From Homarus americanus (lineage: Eukaryota; Arthropoda; Malacostraca; Decapoda; Nephropidae): a DNA stretch of 64,000 bases. The notes under the pieces are model-generated. The model had not been told where the DNA came from. It ran no database searches and saw nothing but the letters and a program-made list of their open reading frames with translations. The translations under genes were made by a program, and so were the position numbers. The stretch is from positions 489,001 to 553,000 of the forward strand of contig NW_024756459.1 in the NCBI RefSeq assembly GCF_018991925.1, given 5' to 3'. Shown piece by piece: positions 22,760 through 33,262 of this stretch (the first letter of the stretch is position 1; every line of letters begins with the position of its first letter).

Positions 22760-23335
22760 AATAAGAAAAAAGGCCAATCTTTGACTTTTTTGCCTCTGGA
22801 TCTAATATGAACCTTTAGTAAACAGTACACAAGGGTGAGACTCCTCCTCCTCCACCCCCCTCGAGTGCGTGAAGATTCTTAGCTGAAGTCAATGAATGAA
22901 GATGAAATGAGCCGGTGTGTCAGGTGAATGAACGAGATTGCATTGAAGTCCGTGAATGAACTCAGGGTAAGTGTTCTTATATCCGGAGGTGAAAGAAGAT
23001 AATTTTTAATTTTTTTTTGAAGTCTGGGATTTATGAGAGGGGCTGAGTCAGTGAATGAATGAGTGAATGACGAAAAGAATGAATGAGTGAATGAATTAAT
23101 TAAATATCTTGCAATCAGTGAATGTAATCATGACAAGACTCATAATCTAAAATAAATAAAATAAATTAATAAACACGAGGGGTTAAATACACCCCCTCAA
23201 GACTCGCTGAATTCGGAGATGAAAGAAATAAAATCGCAGTGAAGTCAGTGAATGAATACGAGAGGTAAAAGAACTCTTGAATCTTTCTCAATGTTTACTT
23301 GGTAGAAATTACGTCTCTATGTAGTGTCATATTCT
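22760..23335. other. Unique DNA with GAATGA repeats
   Basis: Loose GTGAATGAA units at 22890-23250 (for example AATGAATGAGTGAATGA). No gene supported. Confidence 0.6.
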
Positions 23336-23655
23336 CAAAGGTTCCTAAGACAAAATTTTTCCTTAAGACAAAATTTTTTACCTTAAATAAGAAAATTTTT
23401 GCACCTTAAATAATTCAAATTTTGTACCTTGAGTAATTTAAATTTTGTACCTTAAATAGGACAAAATTTGTACCTTAAATAAGTCAAATTTTGTACCTTA
23501 AATAAAACAAAATTTGTACCTTAAATAAGTCAAATTTTGTACCTTAAATAAGACCAATTTTTACCTTAAAATTAGAAAAAAATTTCCTTAAATAAGACCA
23601 AATTTTCCTTTAAGACAAATTTTCCCTTAAATAAGACAATTCTTCCCATTAAATA
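23336..23655. repeat. TACCTTAAATAAGACAAATT minisatellite
   Basis: About thirteen units of 22-24 bp with the core TTGTACCTTAAATAAG, increasingly degenerate at both ends. Confidence 0.9.
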
Positions 23656-23659
23656 ATCG

Positions 23660-23985
23660 TGGAAATATACTTACAGCCTCAGTCGAGTCTCATTGCAATT
23701 TTGACGCCATTTTAATATTTTTCTCGTAAGTTGTGTCTATGTAGCGAAGGAGGAACCAGATTCTCAAAGGCTCCTAAGGTAATTTTTTCCCCTTATGTTC
23801 CTACGAAAATTTACAGCTATTTTCGGTAGAGTCTTAAGGTAATTTTGGAGCCATTTTGACTCTAGATTCTCAATGGTGCTTAAGATTTTTATTATTTACC
23901 TTCAATAGTTTTCCATAGAGTCTAGGTGTAATTTTGACGCCATTTTGTCTTAAAGTTTATGTAAGGAATCAGTCATCGGATTCTC
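23660..23985 (-). repeat. Dispersed GAGAATC-family copies (minus strand)
   Basis: Read on the plus strand as ATTCTCAAAGG..CCTAAG (23337, 23762) and ATTCTCAATGG (23869), interleaved with TTTGACGCCATTTT (23702, 23935). These are reverse-oriented relatives of the copies at 51.3-51.6 and 62.5-62.7 kb. No coding capacity; origin unknown. Confidence 0.65.
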
Positions 23986-23993
23986 AGAGGATC

Positions 23994-23996
<3 letters not shown>

Positions 23997-24043
<47 letters not shown>

Positions 24044-24190
24044 ACGCATTAAGTGTGTTTGAAGGAGAGAAGTTTAGATCAACGTGAGAGAAGAGGAGGA
24101 GGAGGAAGAGGGGGGATGGGGGAAGAGAGAGGAGGAGGAAGGGGAAGAGCAGGAGGAGGAAGGGGAAGAGGAGGAAATAGGAGGGGTTGG
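23997..24190. repeat. GA run and purine-rich tract
   Basis: GA microsatellite (23997-24040), then AGGAGGAGGAAGGGGAAG blocks (24090-24185). Confidence 0.9.
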
Positions 24191-24249
24191 TGGAGCGTGA
24201 CTCTTCATTTATAGGGTCGCTCGGGCTGTGTGAATTTCTGGGGCGGTAT

Positions 24250-24415
24250 TGACTGTGGTGGTGGTAGTAGTTGTGGTGGTGGCAGTAGTAGTTGTTGTGA
24301 TGGTGGTAGTAGTGGTGATGGTGATAATAGTGGTGGTGGTAGTAGTTGTGATTGTGGATGGTGGTGGTAGTAGTTGTGGTGGTGGTGGTAGTAGTTGTGG
24401 TGGTGGTAATGAAGG
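24250..24415. repeat. GGTGGTAGTAGTTGT repeats
   Basis: Imperfect GGT/AGT/TGT trinucleotide-based units. Frames read polyvaline or polythreonine and are artefacts. Confidence 0.9.
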
Positions 24416-24785
24416 AAGAGTAAAGATGAGACTCTCAAGTCTTCTCCAGCCGTAAACGTTGAGGCAATAATTGAGTATTATCATCACTAACAGGAGAGGT
24501 CACGAGTCTGTCTGTCTGTTGGAGCGTGTCCAATTACCGTTGGTCTCACCGTTAACTCGCTATTGAAGTGCGTTTTCCGTTGCGCCTTTATTCTGTTTGG
24601 ATCTACTGTTTACATACTTGCCTGCCGTTACGTTTGTTGTTTTCTGTTGATTCTTCGTTGATTCTTCGTCTGTTATCTTTCATCTGTTGGAGTTTCTGTT
24701 GAACCTTGTGTCTGTTTTTCTCCGTTAAGAAAGAAAATAATAAAAACAGATTTTTTAACTTCACGGATTTTTTCCTCATAGTTAT
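24416..24785. other. Unique DNA with TTGATTCTTCG duplication
   Basis: A short direct duplication (TTGATTCTTCG twice at 24648-24670) in otherwise unique T-rich DNA. No gene. Confidence 0.5.
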
Positions 24786-24788
24786 CGC

Positions 24789-24936
24789 GGATTACCTCTC
24801 AGAATAAACAAAGGATTAAAGGATTTATTCATCAAGGATTACCTCTCAAAAACCCCACACATTAATCCCCACAGCTAACACGGATTAGATCTTGGATTTA
24901 GATTGGATTACATCGCATAATAAACGCCTATAATCC
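24789..24936. promoter_or_regulatory. Evenly spaced GGATTA (K50 homeodomain-type) cluster
   Basis: Seven GGATTA/TAATCC hexamers start at 24789, 24813, 24836, 24863, 24882, 24905 and 24931, that is every 19-27 bp. Two share the longer GGATTACCTCTCA. GGATTA is the Otx/Bicoid-class homeodomain consensus. The regular spacing could equally mark an old ~23-bp tandem repeat. Confidence 0.4.
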
Positions 24937-25082
24937 TCCCCTTTACACCAGTCGTTCGTCAGCGGGAACCGACTCCAGACGCGGATTTGTTTTGAGTTAC
25001 GAGAACGGCGCTTGTTGATACTGTGCTCTAGCGGCTGAAATTGGAAGTAGAGAGAGACCTAGAGATGTAGAGAGACGCCATA

Positions 25083-25230
25083 CACACACACACACGTACA
25101 CACACACACACACACACGGGAGTCATTGTACTTATGATTAATTGTTTTTGTGTTTATTTATTTGCTGATGTGAAGTGTTGGGAGTAGGGAGGGAGGGGAG
25201 GAGGAGAATGCAAGAGGAGTGAAGAAAGAC

Positions 25231-25278
<48 letters not shown>
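25083..25278. repeat. CA and GA microsatellites
   Basis: CA with one CGTA interruption (25083-25117) and GA (25235-25278). Confidence 0.93.
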
Positions 25279-25279
<1 letters not shown>

Positions 25280-25309
25280 AATATATCGATTCAGAAATGT
25301 AACCTCCCC

Positions 25310-25900
25310 CACTTGACATTTCACTCTCCTCTGTAACTTCCTCCTTTCTCCTCCCTCCCCTGGATACCTTTCACCACTGGCATTTCCTACCTCCCCTTCC
25401 CCTTACCTCCTCCTCTCCCTTACCCCCTCCTTCCCCTTACTTCTCCCCTCCCCCCCCCTTACTCCTCCCTCTCCCTTACTCCCTCCCTTCCACCCACTCC
25501 CTCCTTCCCCACTCTTCCTCACTCCTTCACCCTCCCTTCTTACTCCTTTTCCCTACTCCCTCCCTTCCCTTACCCTCCCTTCCCCATACCCTCCCTCTTC
25601 TCACCCTCCTTCCCCACCCTCCCTTCATCATGTTTCCAATTTTCCCCTTCCTGACAACCTTCTCCTCCCCCTCGGCAACTTTCTTCCTCCACCCCCTTGA
25701 TAACGTCTTCCCCACCCTCAAGTATCCCTCCACCCTCGTTAAACAACCCCTCCCTCCTCCTTCTCCCTCACCTGGCAACCCACTTCTCCACCCTCCCCTG
25801 ACAGCTTCTCCCGACCATCCCCGACAGAACCTCCCGACAGAACCTCACTCTCACTCTCACGACATCATCCTTCCCCTACAACCCCTTCCCCCCTCCGCCA
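25310..25900. repeat. Pyrimidine-rich tract
   Basis: CCTCCCTTCC-type DNA, nearly pure C/T at 25370-25625, then more mixed. Open frames are composition-driven. Confidence 0.85.
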
Positions 25901-26004
25901 TATTGGAAACATGTGACGGTAGAGCTGGCCGCTGAAGTACCATGAATATTAACACATCTCATCCATACATTAAGTTGAATTGGATACAAGATGGACGTCG
26001 ACCG

Positions 26005-26006
<2 letters not shown>

Positions 26007-26050
<44 letters not shown>

Positions 26051-26062
26051 ACTCTCTCTCTG
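26007..26062. repeat. CT microsatellite
   Basis: CT run with two CACTCT interruptions at its end. Confidence 0.93.
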
Positions 26063-26500
26063 TCTTTAACACAGATTCTCTCAGTCTCCTTCGGTAAATA
26101 TTTCTCCTTAACCGCAAGTATGAGAAAGGTATCCAATAAACTTACTTAACTTACGACAAAGATCATTAACTTAAGAATATTTAACCTTATTAACACTAGA
26201 GATTGACTTTAACTTGTTAATATGCGTAATAGATGAACAATATGGTTTCTAAATTACACTGAGACTCTACCTTAACTAGATACATTCTATTGACTTATGG
26301 GGAAGAAATTATCGTAAGTGTTTTTTGAGAATCGATAAGTTGTCGTAAGTGTGTCTGATCTACTTAAGTGTATAAAAATAAGGGTATCACATTTGCACTC
26401 AGATTCTACCCTCAAGGGACTTATGTTTCGTTTAAAATCAATAACATGTTGAGTGTGTGTGTGATCAGCTGACACTAAATTCTGGGAGGGTGTGGTTATG
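26063..26500. other. Unique DNA with one GAGAATC-family match
   Basis: At 26320-26352, TTTTTGAGAATCGATAAG followed by TTGTCGTAAGTG matches the dispersed family on the plus strand. No gene. Confidence 0.5.
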
Positions 26501-26501
26501 G

Positions 26502-26715
26502 GAGAGAGAGAGAGAGAGAGAGAGAGAAGAATGAATGAATAGACGTGCCTTCATCTCCGTCAATCTGTGCCCCCCTTCCCCCTCTCCCTTCCCCCCGCCC
26601 GTCCGTCTGTCTGTTCATTCGTCCGTGTGGTCGTTGGATCATTACGTGGCAGGTATGACCAAGGTGAACGCTGGGACGATCCATTTACTGTTCCCACCTG
26701 TTGTGAGCTAGTCAT

Positions 26716-26782
<67 letters not shown>

Positions 26783-26795
26783 CTCTCTCTTTAAC
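26502..26795. repeat. GA run and CT run around unique DNA
   Basis: GA (26502-26528) and CT (26719-26795). The CT run is followed at 26799 by TGACCTCTGACCA, one base from a perfect DR1. Confidence 0.9.
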
Positions 26796-26814
26796 CTTTG
26801 ACCTCTGACCAGTC

Positions 26815-27061
26815 TTGAAAAAAAAAATTGGTTATTTAATTTTGACATTTTTAAACACAGGATGAACTACCAACCCTACTGAAACACTGTGTGAACGTGG
26901 GTAATCGTACATATTACTAGGAAAAAAAATAGGAAACTAGCAAAGACATGAAGCCTCAGAGTGAAACCCGTCAAGGTTTTCAAGAGAATTTTTTTTCAGT
27001 TCTTTTTCGTGTTATTGTTATTTTTTTATTGGTGTAATTTATTTATTTGTTATTATTGTTC

Positions 27062-27094
<33 letters not shown>

Positions 27095-27335
27095 GTTATT
27101 ATAGATAAGAGTGTTGACTTTACCAATCATTTTGTATCGAAATAAAAAACAAGTGAATATCTCCTACTTTTTGGTTCTTTCTTCTCACTTTTTATTAAAT
27201 ATTACACCACTTACACTTTTATCCCCCCTCGTCATCTCCTCCTTTACTTGGTGTTCCTCTTCCCTTTAATTTACCTCACATAGTAGAGAGAGAGAGAATA
27301 AACGATAATTCAGGTCCATCTAAAAAGGAATTCGA
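26815..27335. repeat. AT-rich DNA with TTA run
   Basis: Unique AT-rich DNA containing a TTA microsatellite (27069-27104). No gene seen. Confidence 0.7.
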
Positions 27336-27358
27336 CTCAACCTAACCTAACCTAACCT
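27336..27358. repeat. Short CCTAA telomere-type patch
   Basis: Four to five AACCT units. Confidence 0.85.
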
Positions 27359-27564
27359 ATGATGTATTTTGCTCGTGTTAAGTCAAGGGTGACGTTGCTC
27401 CTCCAAGGATGACCTTTAACAAAACGCTCAAGTGAAAGTTTCGTTAAATGGGGAACTTTTATTAAAACTTCTCGGGCAGAGTGAAAGTTGTCGCGGACTA
27501 GTGGGGATTTTTTGACCGAGTGAAAGTTGAACGAAATAGTGAGGTTGAGATATTGGTGTTATGG

Positions 27565-27835
27565 TGATCAGGGTGGACGAAAGTGACATGTTATGGTTAA
27601 AGTGACATGTTATGGTGAAAGTGACATGTTATGATGAAAGTGACATGTTATGGTGAAAGTGACATGTTATGGTGAAAGTGACATGTTATGGTGAAAGTGA
27701 CATATTATGATGAAAGTGACATGTTATGGTGAAAGTGACATGTTATGGTGAAAGTGACATGTTATGGTGAAAGTGACATGTTATAGTGAAAGTGAGTTTA
27801 TAGTGAAAGTGAGTTTTTATAGTGAAAGTGTCATC
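27565..27835. repeat. 19-bp minisatellite, about 14 copies
   Basis: The unit GTGAAAGTGACATGTTATG is nearly identical through eleven copies, then decays to shorter GTGAAAGTGAGTTTATA units at the right end. Confidence 0.95.
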
Positions 27836-27839
27836 TCTG

Positions 27840-28228
27840 AGAATCCTAACCAAATCAGCTTGTTATTAGAGGCGACAGACTTACACAAGACTCAGAGCCT
27901 CACAAACCCTGGTCTAAACATATTCTGAATCTCACTGACCTCCTCTGGCCGCAAGAGAATATTCCACCCCATTTTCCCCAACTAGAGAGAAGACCCCAAG
28001 CCTTCCCTATTATGATATAAATACCCACGTATCTTAAAAGGGACGCTGAGCTCCTTGGCGCCCTTGTGTATAAGGAGTCGGGGAGGACCAGGGTTCGTAT
28101 CTCCTCCACTTTAACGGATCATCAACGGCAGTTAATGTTTATTTAGTGGAATCAAGACAGCGCGAAATTAGTAGAGTCCCCTTGGGTTCCTCCGGCCCAT
28201 GTTAGTAGCCATTAAGATTTACTTTGGC
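27840..28228. other. Unique DNA with a B-box-like site
   Basis: GGGTTCGTATC near 28089 resembles a Pol III B-box, but no cloverleaf could be built around it. No gene supported. Confidence 0.45.
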
Positions 28229-28472
28229 GCTGCGGGAGGGCGGAGGAGGGCGGGAGAGGGTGTAGGGGGGTGGGAAAGGGTATAGCATGGTAGAAGTGGG
28301 TGGAGGAGGGTGGGAAAAGATGGAGGGAGAGGGTGGGAAAGGGTGGAGAAGAGAGGGGAGATGAGAAGGAGAGGGTGGTAGAAAAGGAAGATGGAAGAGA
28401 AAATGTGAAGAAAGAAGAAAGTAAAGAAATACTGGAGAAAGGGGGAAAATGAGGTTAGGTTAGGTTAGGTTG
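28229..28472. repeat. Purine-rich GGGTGGGAAAGG repeats and TTAGG patch
   Basis: GGGTGGGAAAGGGTGGAG-like units (28260-28450), then four TTAGG units (28453-28472). Confidence 0.85.
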
Positions 28473-28569
28473 AGCCTTAACTCCAGTATATCGGGGATTT
28501 TTGTCGGATTTTGGTGGGATTTTTAGCTACCATGGCAGAGTGGAGACCAGTTTGTCGTGTTATTTGGGT

Positions 28570-28710
28570 TGTGATTGTTGATCTAGTTGTTGTATTGGTA
28601 GTCATTCTAGTAGTTGTTGGTTTACTTGTTGTTGTTGTAATTGTTGTTGTCGTCGTTGTTGTAGTTGTTATTGTAGCCGTAGTTATCGCTGTAGTTATTA
28701 TCTCAGGTTC
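28570..28710. repeat. GTT/GTA trinucleotide-rich tract
   Basis: Degenerate TTGTTG/GTAGTT repeats giving a polyvaline frame, not a gene. Confidence 0.75.
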
Positions 28711-28804
28711 GTAGGTGTTGATAAATGGGACCTGATCGATACTCTTGTGACTAATACCTATTTTGTAACGTAACATTGGGTAAGCGTTGTTTGTCTTCAC
28801 ACGA

Positions 28805-28966
28805 CGTTGGTTAAGGAGCGTTACGTAACATTGCAGTATATCTGTTATTGGCGGGGAGGTGTGACGGATCGTGACGTATTATGATGTTTTTTGTACGATT
28901 GTCACGTCTTTGTAACGCTGTGTGATGCGATTGTGACGTAGTTTCTCCTCGTTTGCCGTGTGTGCA

Positions 28967-29007
<41 letters not shown>

Positions 29008-29125
29008 GGTCAAAGGTCAGGTACTGATAAACCAGCCCAGGACGCCTTTACGCATTTGATTGTTTTTACGCGACTGTTTACGCCTTCGTGACGTAATGAG
29101 ACGCCCTGTGACGCCTGGGTGATGG
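28805..29125. promoter_or_regulatory. CRE half-site cluster with a DR1 site
   Basis: TGACGTA sites near 28870, 28937 and 29090, a TTACGTAA site near 28822, and an ATTGG box near 28847 surround a GT run (28968-29005). A perfect DR1, AGGTCAAAGGTCA, lies at 29007-29019. The neighbourhood is GTGACG-rich, so part may be a decayed repeat. No gene start is visible. Confidence 0.3.
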
Positions 29126-29341
29126 AAAGCGTAAGAGGTGACTTTGTTTTGAGGAGAACATCTTGTTGACCGCAGCCTTCTCACGGTCCATCTGATTTAC
29201 ATAAGTACCCCCTTCCTCCTCCTCCTCCTCCATCCCGTGTTCTTCTTCTCCTCCTTCTTTTTCTTCTCCTTTTGTACTGAGAATTTCACACTTTCTTAGG
29301 TTAATGATTTGTGTTTTGTTCAAGTCGTGAAACCTTGAAAG

Positions 29342-29675
<334 letters not shown>

Positions 29676-29903
29676 TCACTTCCCCTACCATTGTCCTTGT
29701 TTCCAAAAAGTTTCCCCCAACCTCGCCAAATTAGTTTGTCCCAGTGAGTGGGGCAAGACTCCTATCGTTATCTGTTATCTTATGTAAGTGATGCAACTCT
29801 CCAAGGGCAGTAAAAGTTATCTGTGGGGAATGATCTTATAAGGTTAGAGTTTGGTTAGGGTTGAATTAGGTTAGAGTTGGGTTGAGTTGGTCTCCTATCT
29901 CTC

Positions 29904-30055
29904 ACACACACACACACACACACACGAAGAGGCAGGGACAGACAAGAAAGACTTTTTAACCCTGGGAACAAGCAAACGCCAGACTCAGATGGCTGCGTGG
30001 GAGGAAAAAGAGTGGGAGGGAGGGAGGAAGGATGAGCTTTCAAGAGTCGATCCCG

Positions 30056-30130
<75 letters not shown>

Positions 30131-30215
30131 GCATTGGCTGTGAGCGCGATATAACATAAAGATTTCAGACAGATAACATCTTAGTGCACGAACTAGGTGA
30201 GGGCCGAGGTATTGT

Positions 30216-30270
<55 letters not shown>
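29904..30270. repeat. CA, CT and GA microsatellites
   Basis: CA (29904-29926), CT (30057-30126) and GA (30220-30269), with unique DNA between. Confidence 0.93.
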
Positions 30271-30272
<2 letters not shown>

Positions 30273-30449
30273 ACTAACCCCGTTAGGTTCGTCTCATTCC
30301 AATTTCGTCATCATTTCACCTGTCATCTTTATTGTCATGTCTAAAATGATCCCATAAGAGGCGTTCTCACATCCCTGTAGCCAGGGGGAGGGAGGGAGGG
30401 GGTAAGGAGGCAATTGTCTTAGGAAAATTGAGAGTTCGTTTTGGCCTCG

Positions 30450-30640
30450 TGGTGCGAGTCAGGGAGATGAAGTGTGAGTCAGGGAGATGAAGTGTGAGTC
30501 AGGGAGATCCAGTTTTAAGTAAGACAGGTATACGCAGTGTGAGTCAGGTAGATACAGTTTTAAGCAACAGTTATACGCAGTGTGAGTCAGGTAGATACAG
30601 TTTTAAGCAAGACAGTTATACGCAGTGTGAGTCAAGTAGA
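30450..30640. repeat. AP-1-bearing tandem repeat
   Basis: Three short units of about 20 bp (GTGAGTCAGGGAGATGA) are followed by three of 43-45 bp that add ACAGTTTTAAGCA and TTATACGCA. The AP-1 heptamer TGAGTCA occurs at 30475, 30495, 30540, 30583 and 30628, with CGAGTCA at 30455. Fos/Jun-type bZIP proteins bind it in animals. Confidence 0.88.
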
Positions 30641-30676
30641 TGCGTTCTCATGCCTCCAGTTAAGAGGAAAATTTAA

Positions 30677-30815
30677 CTTACGAATCTTTGGAAATCTTTC
30701 TATCGTAACTTAAGGGAATCAGGTGGTATTCTCACGTAAACATTTAAGGGAAAAAATACCCTTAAGGTCACTCTGAGAATATACTTGTCGTATCTTAAGT
30801 TAGCCGGTTAGGGGA
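30677..30815 (+). repeat. Dispersed GAGAATC-family copy
   Basis: Contains TCGTAACTTAAGGGAATCAG, then CTCTGAGAATA and TCGTATCTTAAGTTAGCCGG, in the same order as at 51.3-51.6 kb. Confidence 0.6.
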
Positions 30816-31006
30816 GAGAAGAATTTCAATATAGGAACATGTAAGGCTAGGGTCCCCTGCTCGACCCTTGTGAGCATTGATCCCGTCTCTCGTAGGGTTA
30901 AGTAAACATCAATTTGAAGTTTGATGAAGTTTTGCCAGAGAACATTGGCAAGAAACTCCATCAAAAGTTAAGATAGGTTGTAGCTTGGAGGCCTAACCAT
31001 CATGTA

Positions 31007-31009
<3 letters not shown>

Positions 31010-31044
<35 letters not shown>

Positions 31045-32095
31045 TCGTGCCCGTGGCTGTTATGTTTTGTGTTTCAGCTGATGTTAGTAAGTAATCCGGC
31101 CATCCTCACACACCTGATGATCTTGTTGCTCATTGGTCCTCCTGCCTCTCCCTCTCTCACCTCCTCTCTCCTCTCTCACCTTCCCTCCCCTCTCTCACCT
31201 TCCCTCTCCCTCCCTTACCTCCCCTCTCTCACCTTCCCTCTCTCACCTTCCCTCTCCCTCCCTCACCTTCCCTCTCTCACCTTCCCTCTCCCTCCCTCCT
31301 GGCCTCTCCTCCTCACCTTCCCTCTTTCCTCCCTCACCCTGCCTCACCTTCCCTCTCCTCCCTGCCTTCCCTCTCCCTCCCTCCGCCTCTCACCCTCCCC
31401 TTCCCTCTCCTCCCTCACCTTCCTCTCCCTCCCTCACCTTCCCTCTCCCTCCATCACCTCCCCTCTCCTCCCTCACCTTCCCTCTCCCTCCCTCCACCTT
31501 CCCTCTCCCTCCCCTCCCTTCCCTCTCTCCCTCACCTTCCCTCTCCCTCCCCCTCACCCCCCCTCTCCCCTCCATCACCTCCCCTCTCCTCATCACCTCC
31601 CCCTCTCCCTTCCCTCACCTCCTCTCTCCCTCCCTCACCTCCCTTCTCCCTCCCTCCTCACCTTCCTCCCCTATCAAAAAGCTTCCTTGGGGAAACCTAT
31701 ACAACGCTCCAATAGACCTTCAATATGGGAGAGTACCTATATCTCCCTCCACTCTCCCTTCCTTATTCTCTCCCTGTATCCCTTCCTTCCTCTCTTTTTC
31801 TCTCCCTGCCTCCACTCTCCTTGTCTCTGTCCCCCCACATTCCCTTCAGTTCCTCTTGCTTTCCTCACTCCTCTCCCTGTATTTCTCCCTTCATATCCTC
31901 CCTCCCTCTACTCTTCCTCCCTCACTCTTCCTTCCTCACTCTTTCCCTCCTCCCTTTCCCTTCCTGTTTCCCTATCTCCCTGTCTCCACTCTCCCTTCCT
32001 CCCTCACCCCTCCATTTTCCCTCCCTCCCTCCCCCCTCCATTTTCCCTCCCTTCCTCTCCCTACCCACCCCCTTCACTCCCCTACACACACACAC
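31010..32095. repeat. GT/GA run then long pyrimidine minisatellite
   Basis: A GT then GA run (31011-31042), then about 940 bp of C/T. From 31138 to 31660 it is a 19-21 bp minisatellite based on CTCACCTTCCCTCTCCCTCC. From 31735 it is less ordered. Frames of 365 and 335 codons across it are Ser/Leu/Pro artefacts. Confidence 0.93.
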
Positions 32096-32144
32096 CTCAT
32101 CAGGTTAAAGTTGTGTATAGGAGGGAAGTCAGTGAGCTAGGGAG

Positions 32145-32350
32145 GCCATTAATGGTGAGAGGTTAGGGAGGCCGTATGGTGAGAGGTTAGGGAGCCGTGT
32201 GGTGAGAGGTTAGGGAGGCCGTGTAGTGGAGGTTAGGAGGCATGGGTAGTGGAGGCTAGGGAGCCGTGTGGTGGAGGCTAGGGAGGCCGATGTGGTGAGG
32301 AGGTTGGGGAGCCGTGTGGTGAGAGGTTAGGAGGCCGTGTGTGAGTAATT
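32145..32350. repeat. GGTGAGAGGTTAGGGAGGCC minisatellite, ~8 copies
   Basis: Units of about 22-26 bp with the core GAGGTTAGGGAGGCCGTGT. Confidence 0.92.
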
Positions 32351-32374
32351 GTGTTGTGGGGGAGGACTGTGAGT

Positions 32375-32575
32375 CACAATATTTTTTTTATACAATTTTT
32401 ATTTTATTTATTTAAGTTTATTTTCCTTTATATAATTTTTCGTGTTTTTTAATTCTATATTTTTCTTATGTGTTTTTTGCTTTATAAACTTTAAGTTGCA
32501 TTTTTTTGCTATACTTTTATTTATTTTTTCTATATATTTTTTCTAATGTATTTGTATTTTATATATTTTAGAGAG
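32375..32575. other. T-rich AT tract
   Basis: About 200 bp dominated by TTTTATTT; no gene. Confidence 0.8.
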
Positions 32576-32677
32576 ATCTACCATCATCGTCTGTTCATCA
32601 GGGCGTGTGGGTGTCAGTCAGGTCTAAAGTCCCATCTCCCGTTACTTTGTTTTTGATAATGGCTAGCTGCTGGGGAG

Positions 32678-32679
<2 letters not shown>

Positions 32680-32742
<63 letters not shown>

Positions 32743-32965
32743 GGGGAGGTGGTCTGTGAACGTGTCTATGAGAATGTGCGTGCGGTGCGTGTGTGAACGT
32801 TTATATAAGAACGTGTGTGTCAGAAGTGTGTATGAACGAATAATTTATAAAGGAATGTGTGTGTGAACGTGCATGAAAGCGTGTATGTACGTGTATATAA
32901 GAACGTGCGTGTATGTGATCGTACGTGTATGAACGTGTATGTGAACGTGCGTGTGTGGTCGTTGA
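32680..32965. repeat. GT run and GTGTATGAACGTG repeats
   Basis: GT microsatellite (32680-32741), then degenerate GAACGTGTGTGT/GTATGAACG units. Confidence 0.9.
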
Positions 32966-33085
32966 CAGTAATAGCGACTAAGTACTGGCGTGGGAGGCGA
33001 GACAAGCCGTTCTGAACGTGACTTCCTCGCTAACATAAATGTATCTGAGCTTGTATTGAGGACCAGGTGTACAGGCTGGAGTCAT

Positions 33086-33230
33086 TCACACACACACACA
33101 CTTATAAGTACAGATATAAGTAATGTAGTTGTTATAAGTGAAGGTAAAAGTGATGTTCTTGGTGGGAGTGTAAGTGAAACTCGTGTGGTAAGTGTAAGTA
33201 TAAGTATAGTTGTAAGTATAAGTAGTGTGT
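33086..33230. repeat. CA run and GTAAGTATAAGT repeats upstream of the exon
   Basis: A short CA run (33086-33102), then several GTAAGT/ATAAGT units. GTAAGT is also the consensus 5' splice site, so this is a cluster of decoy donor sequences ending about 35 bp before the true acceptor. Confidence 0.75.
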
Positions 33231-33262
33231 AGCACTAACAGGTACCGTCTTCTCCCCCACAG

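Noticed and set aside
28025..28115. tRNA or tRNA-derived SINE
   Set aside because: GGGTTCGTATC resembles a B-box, but no A-box at proper distance and no cloverleaf pairing could be found.
31069..32166. Open frames of 365 and 335 codons on the plus strand
   Set aside because: They translate a C/T-only minisatellite; composition is Ser, Leu, Pro and Phe, with overlapping frames equally open.
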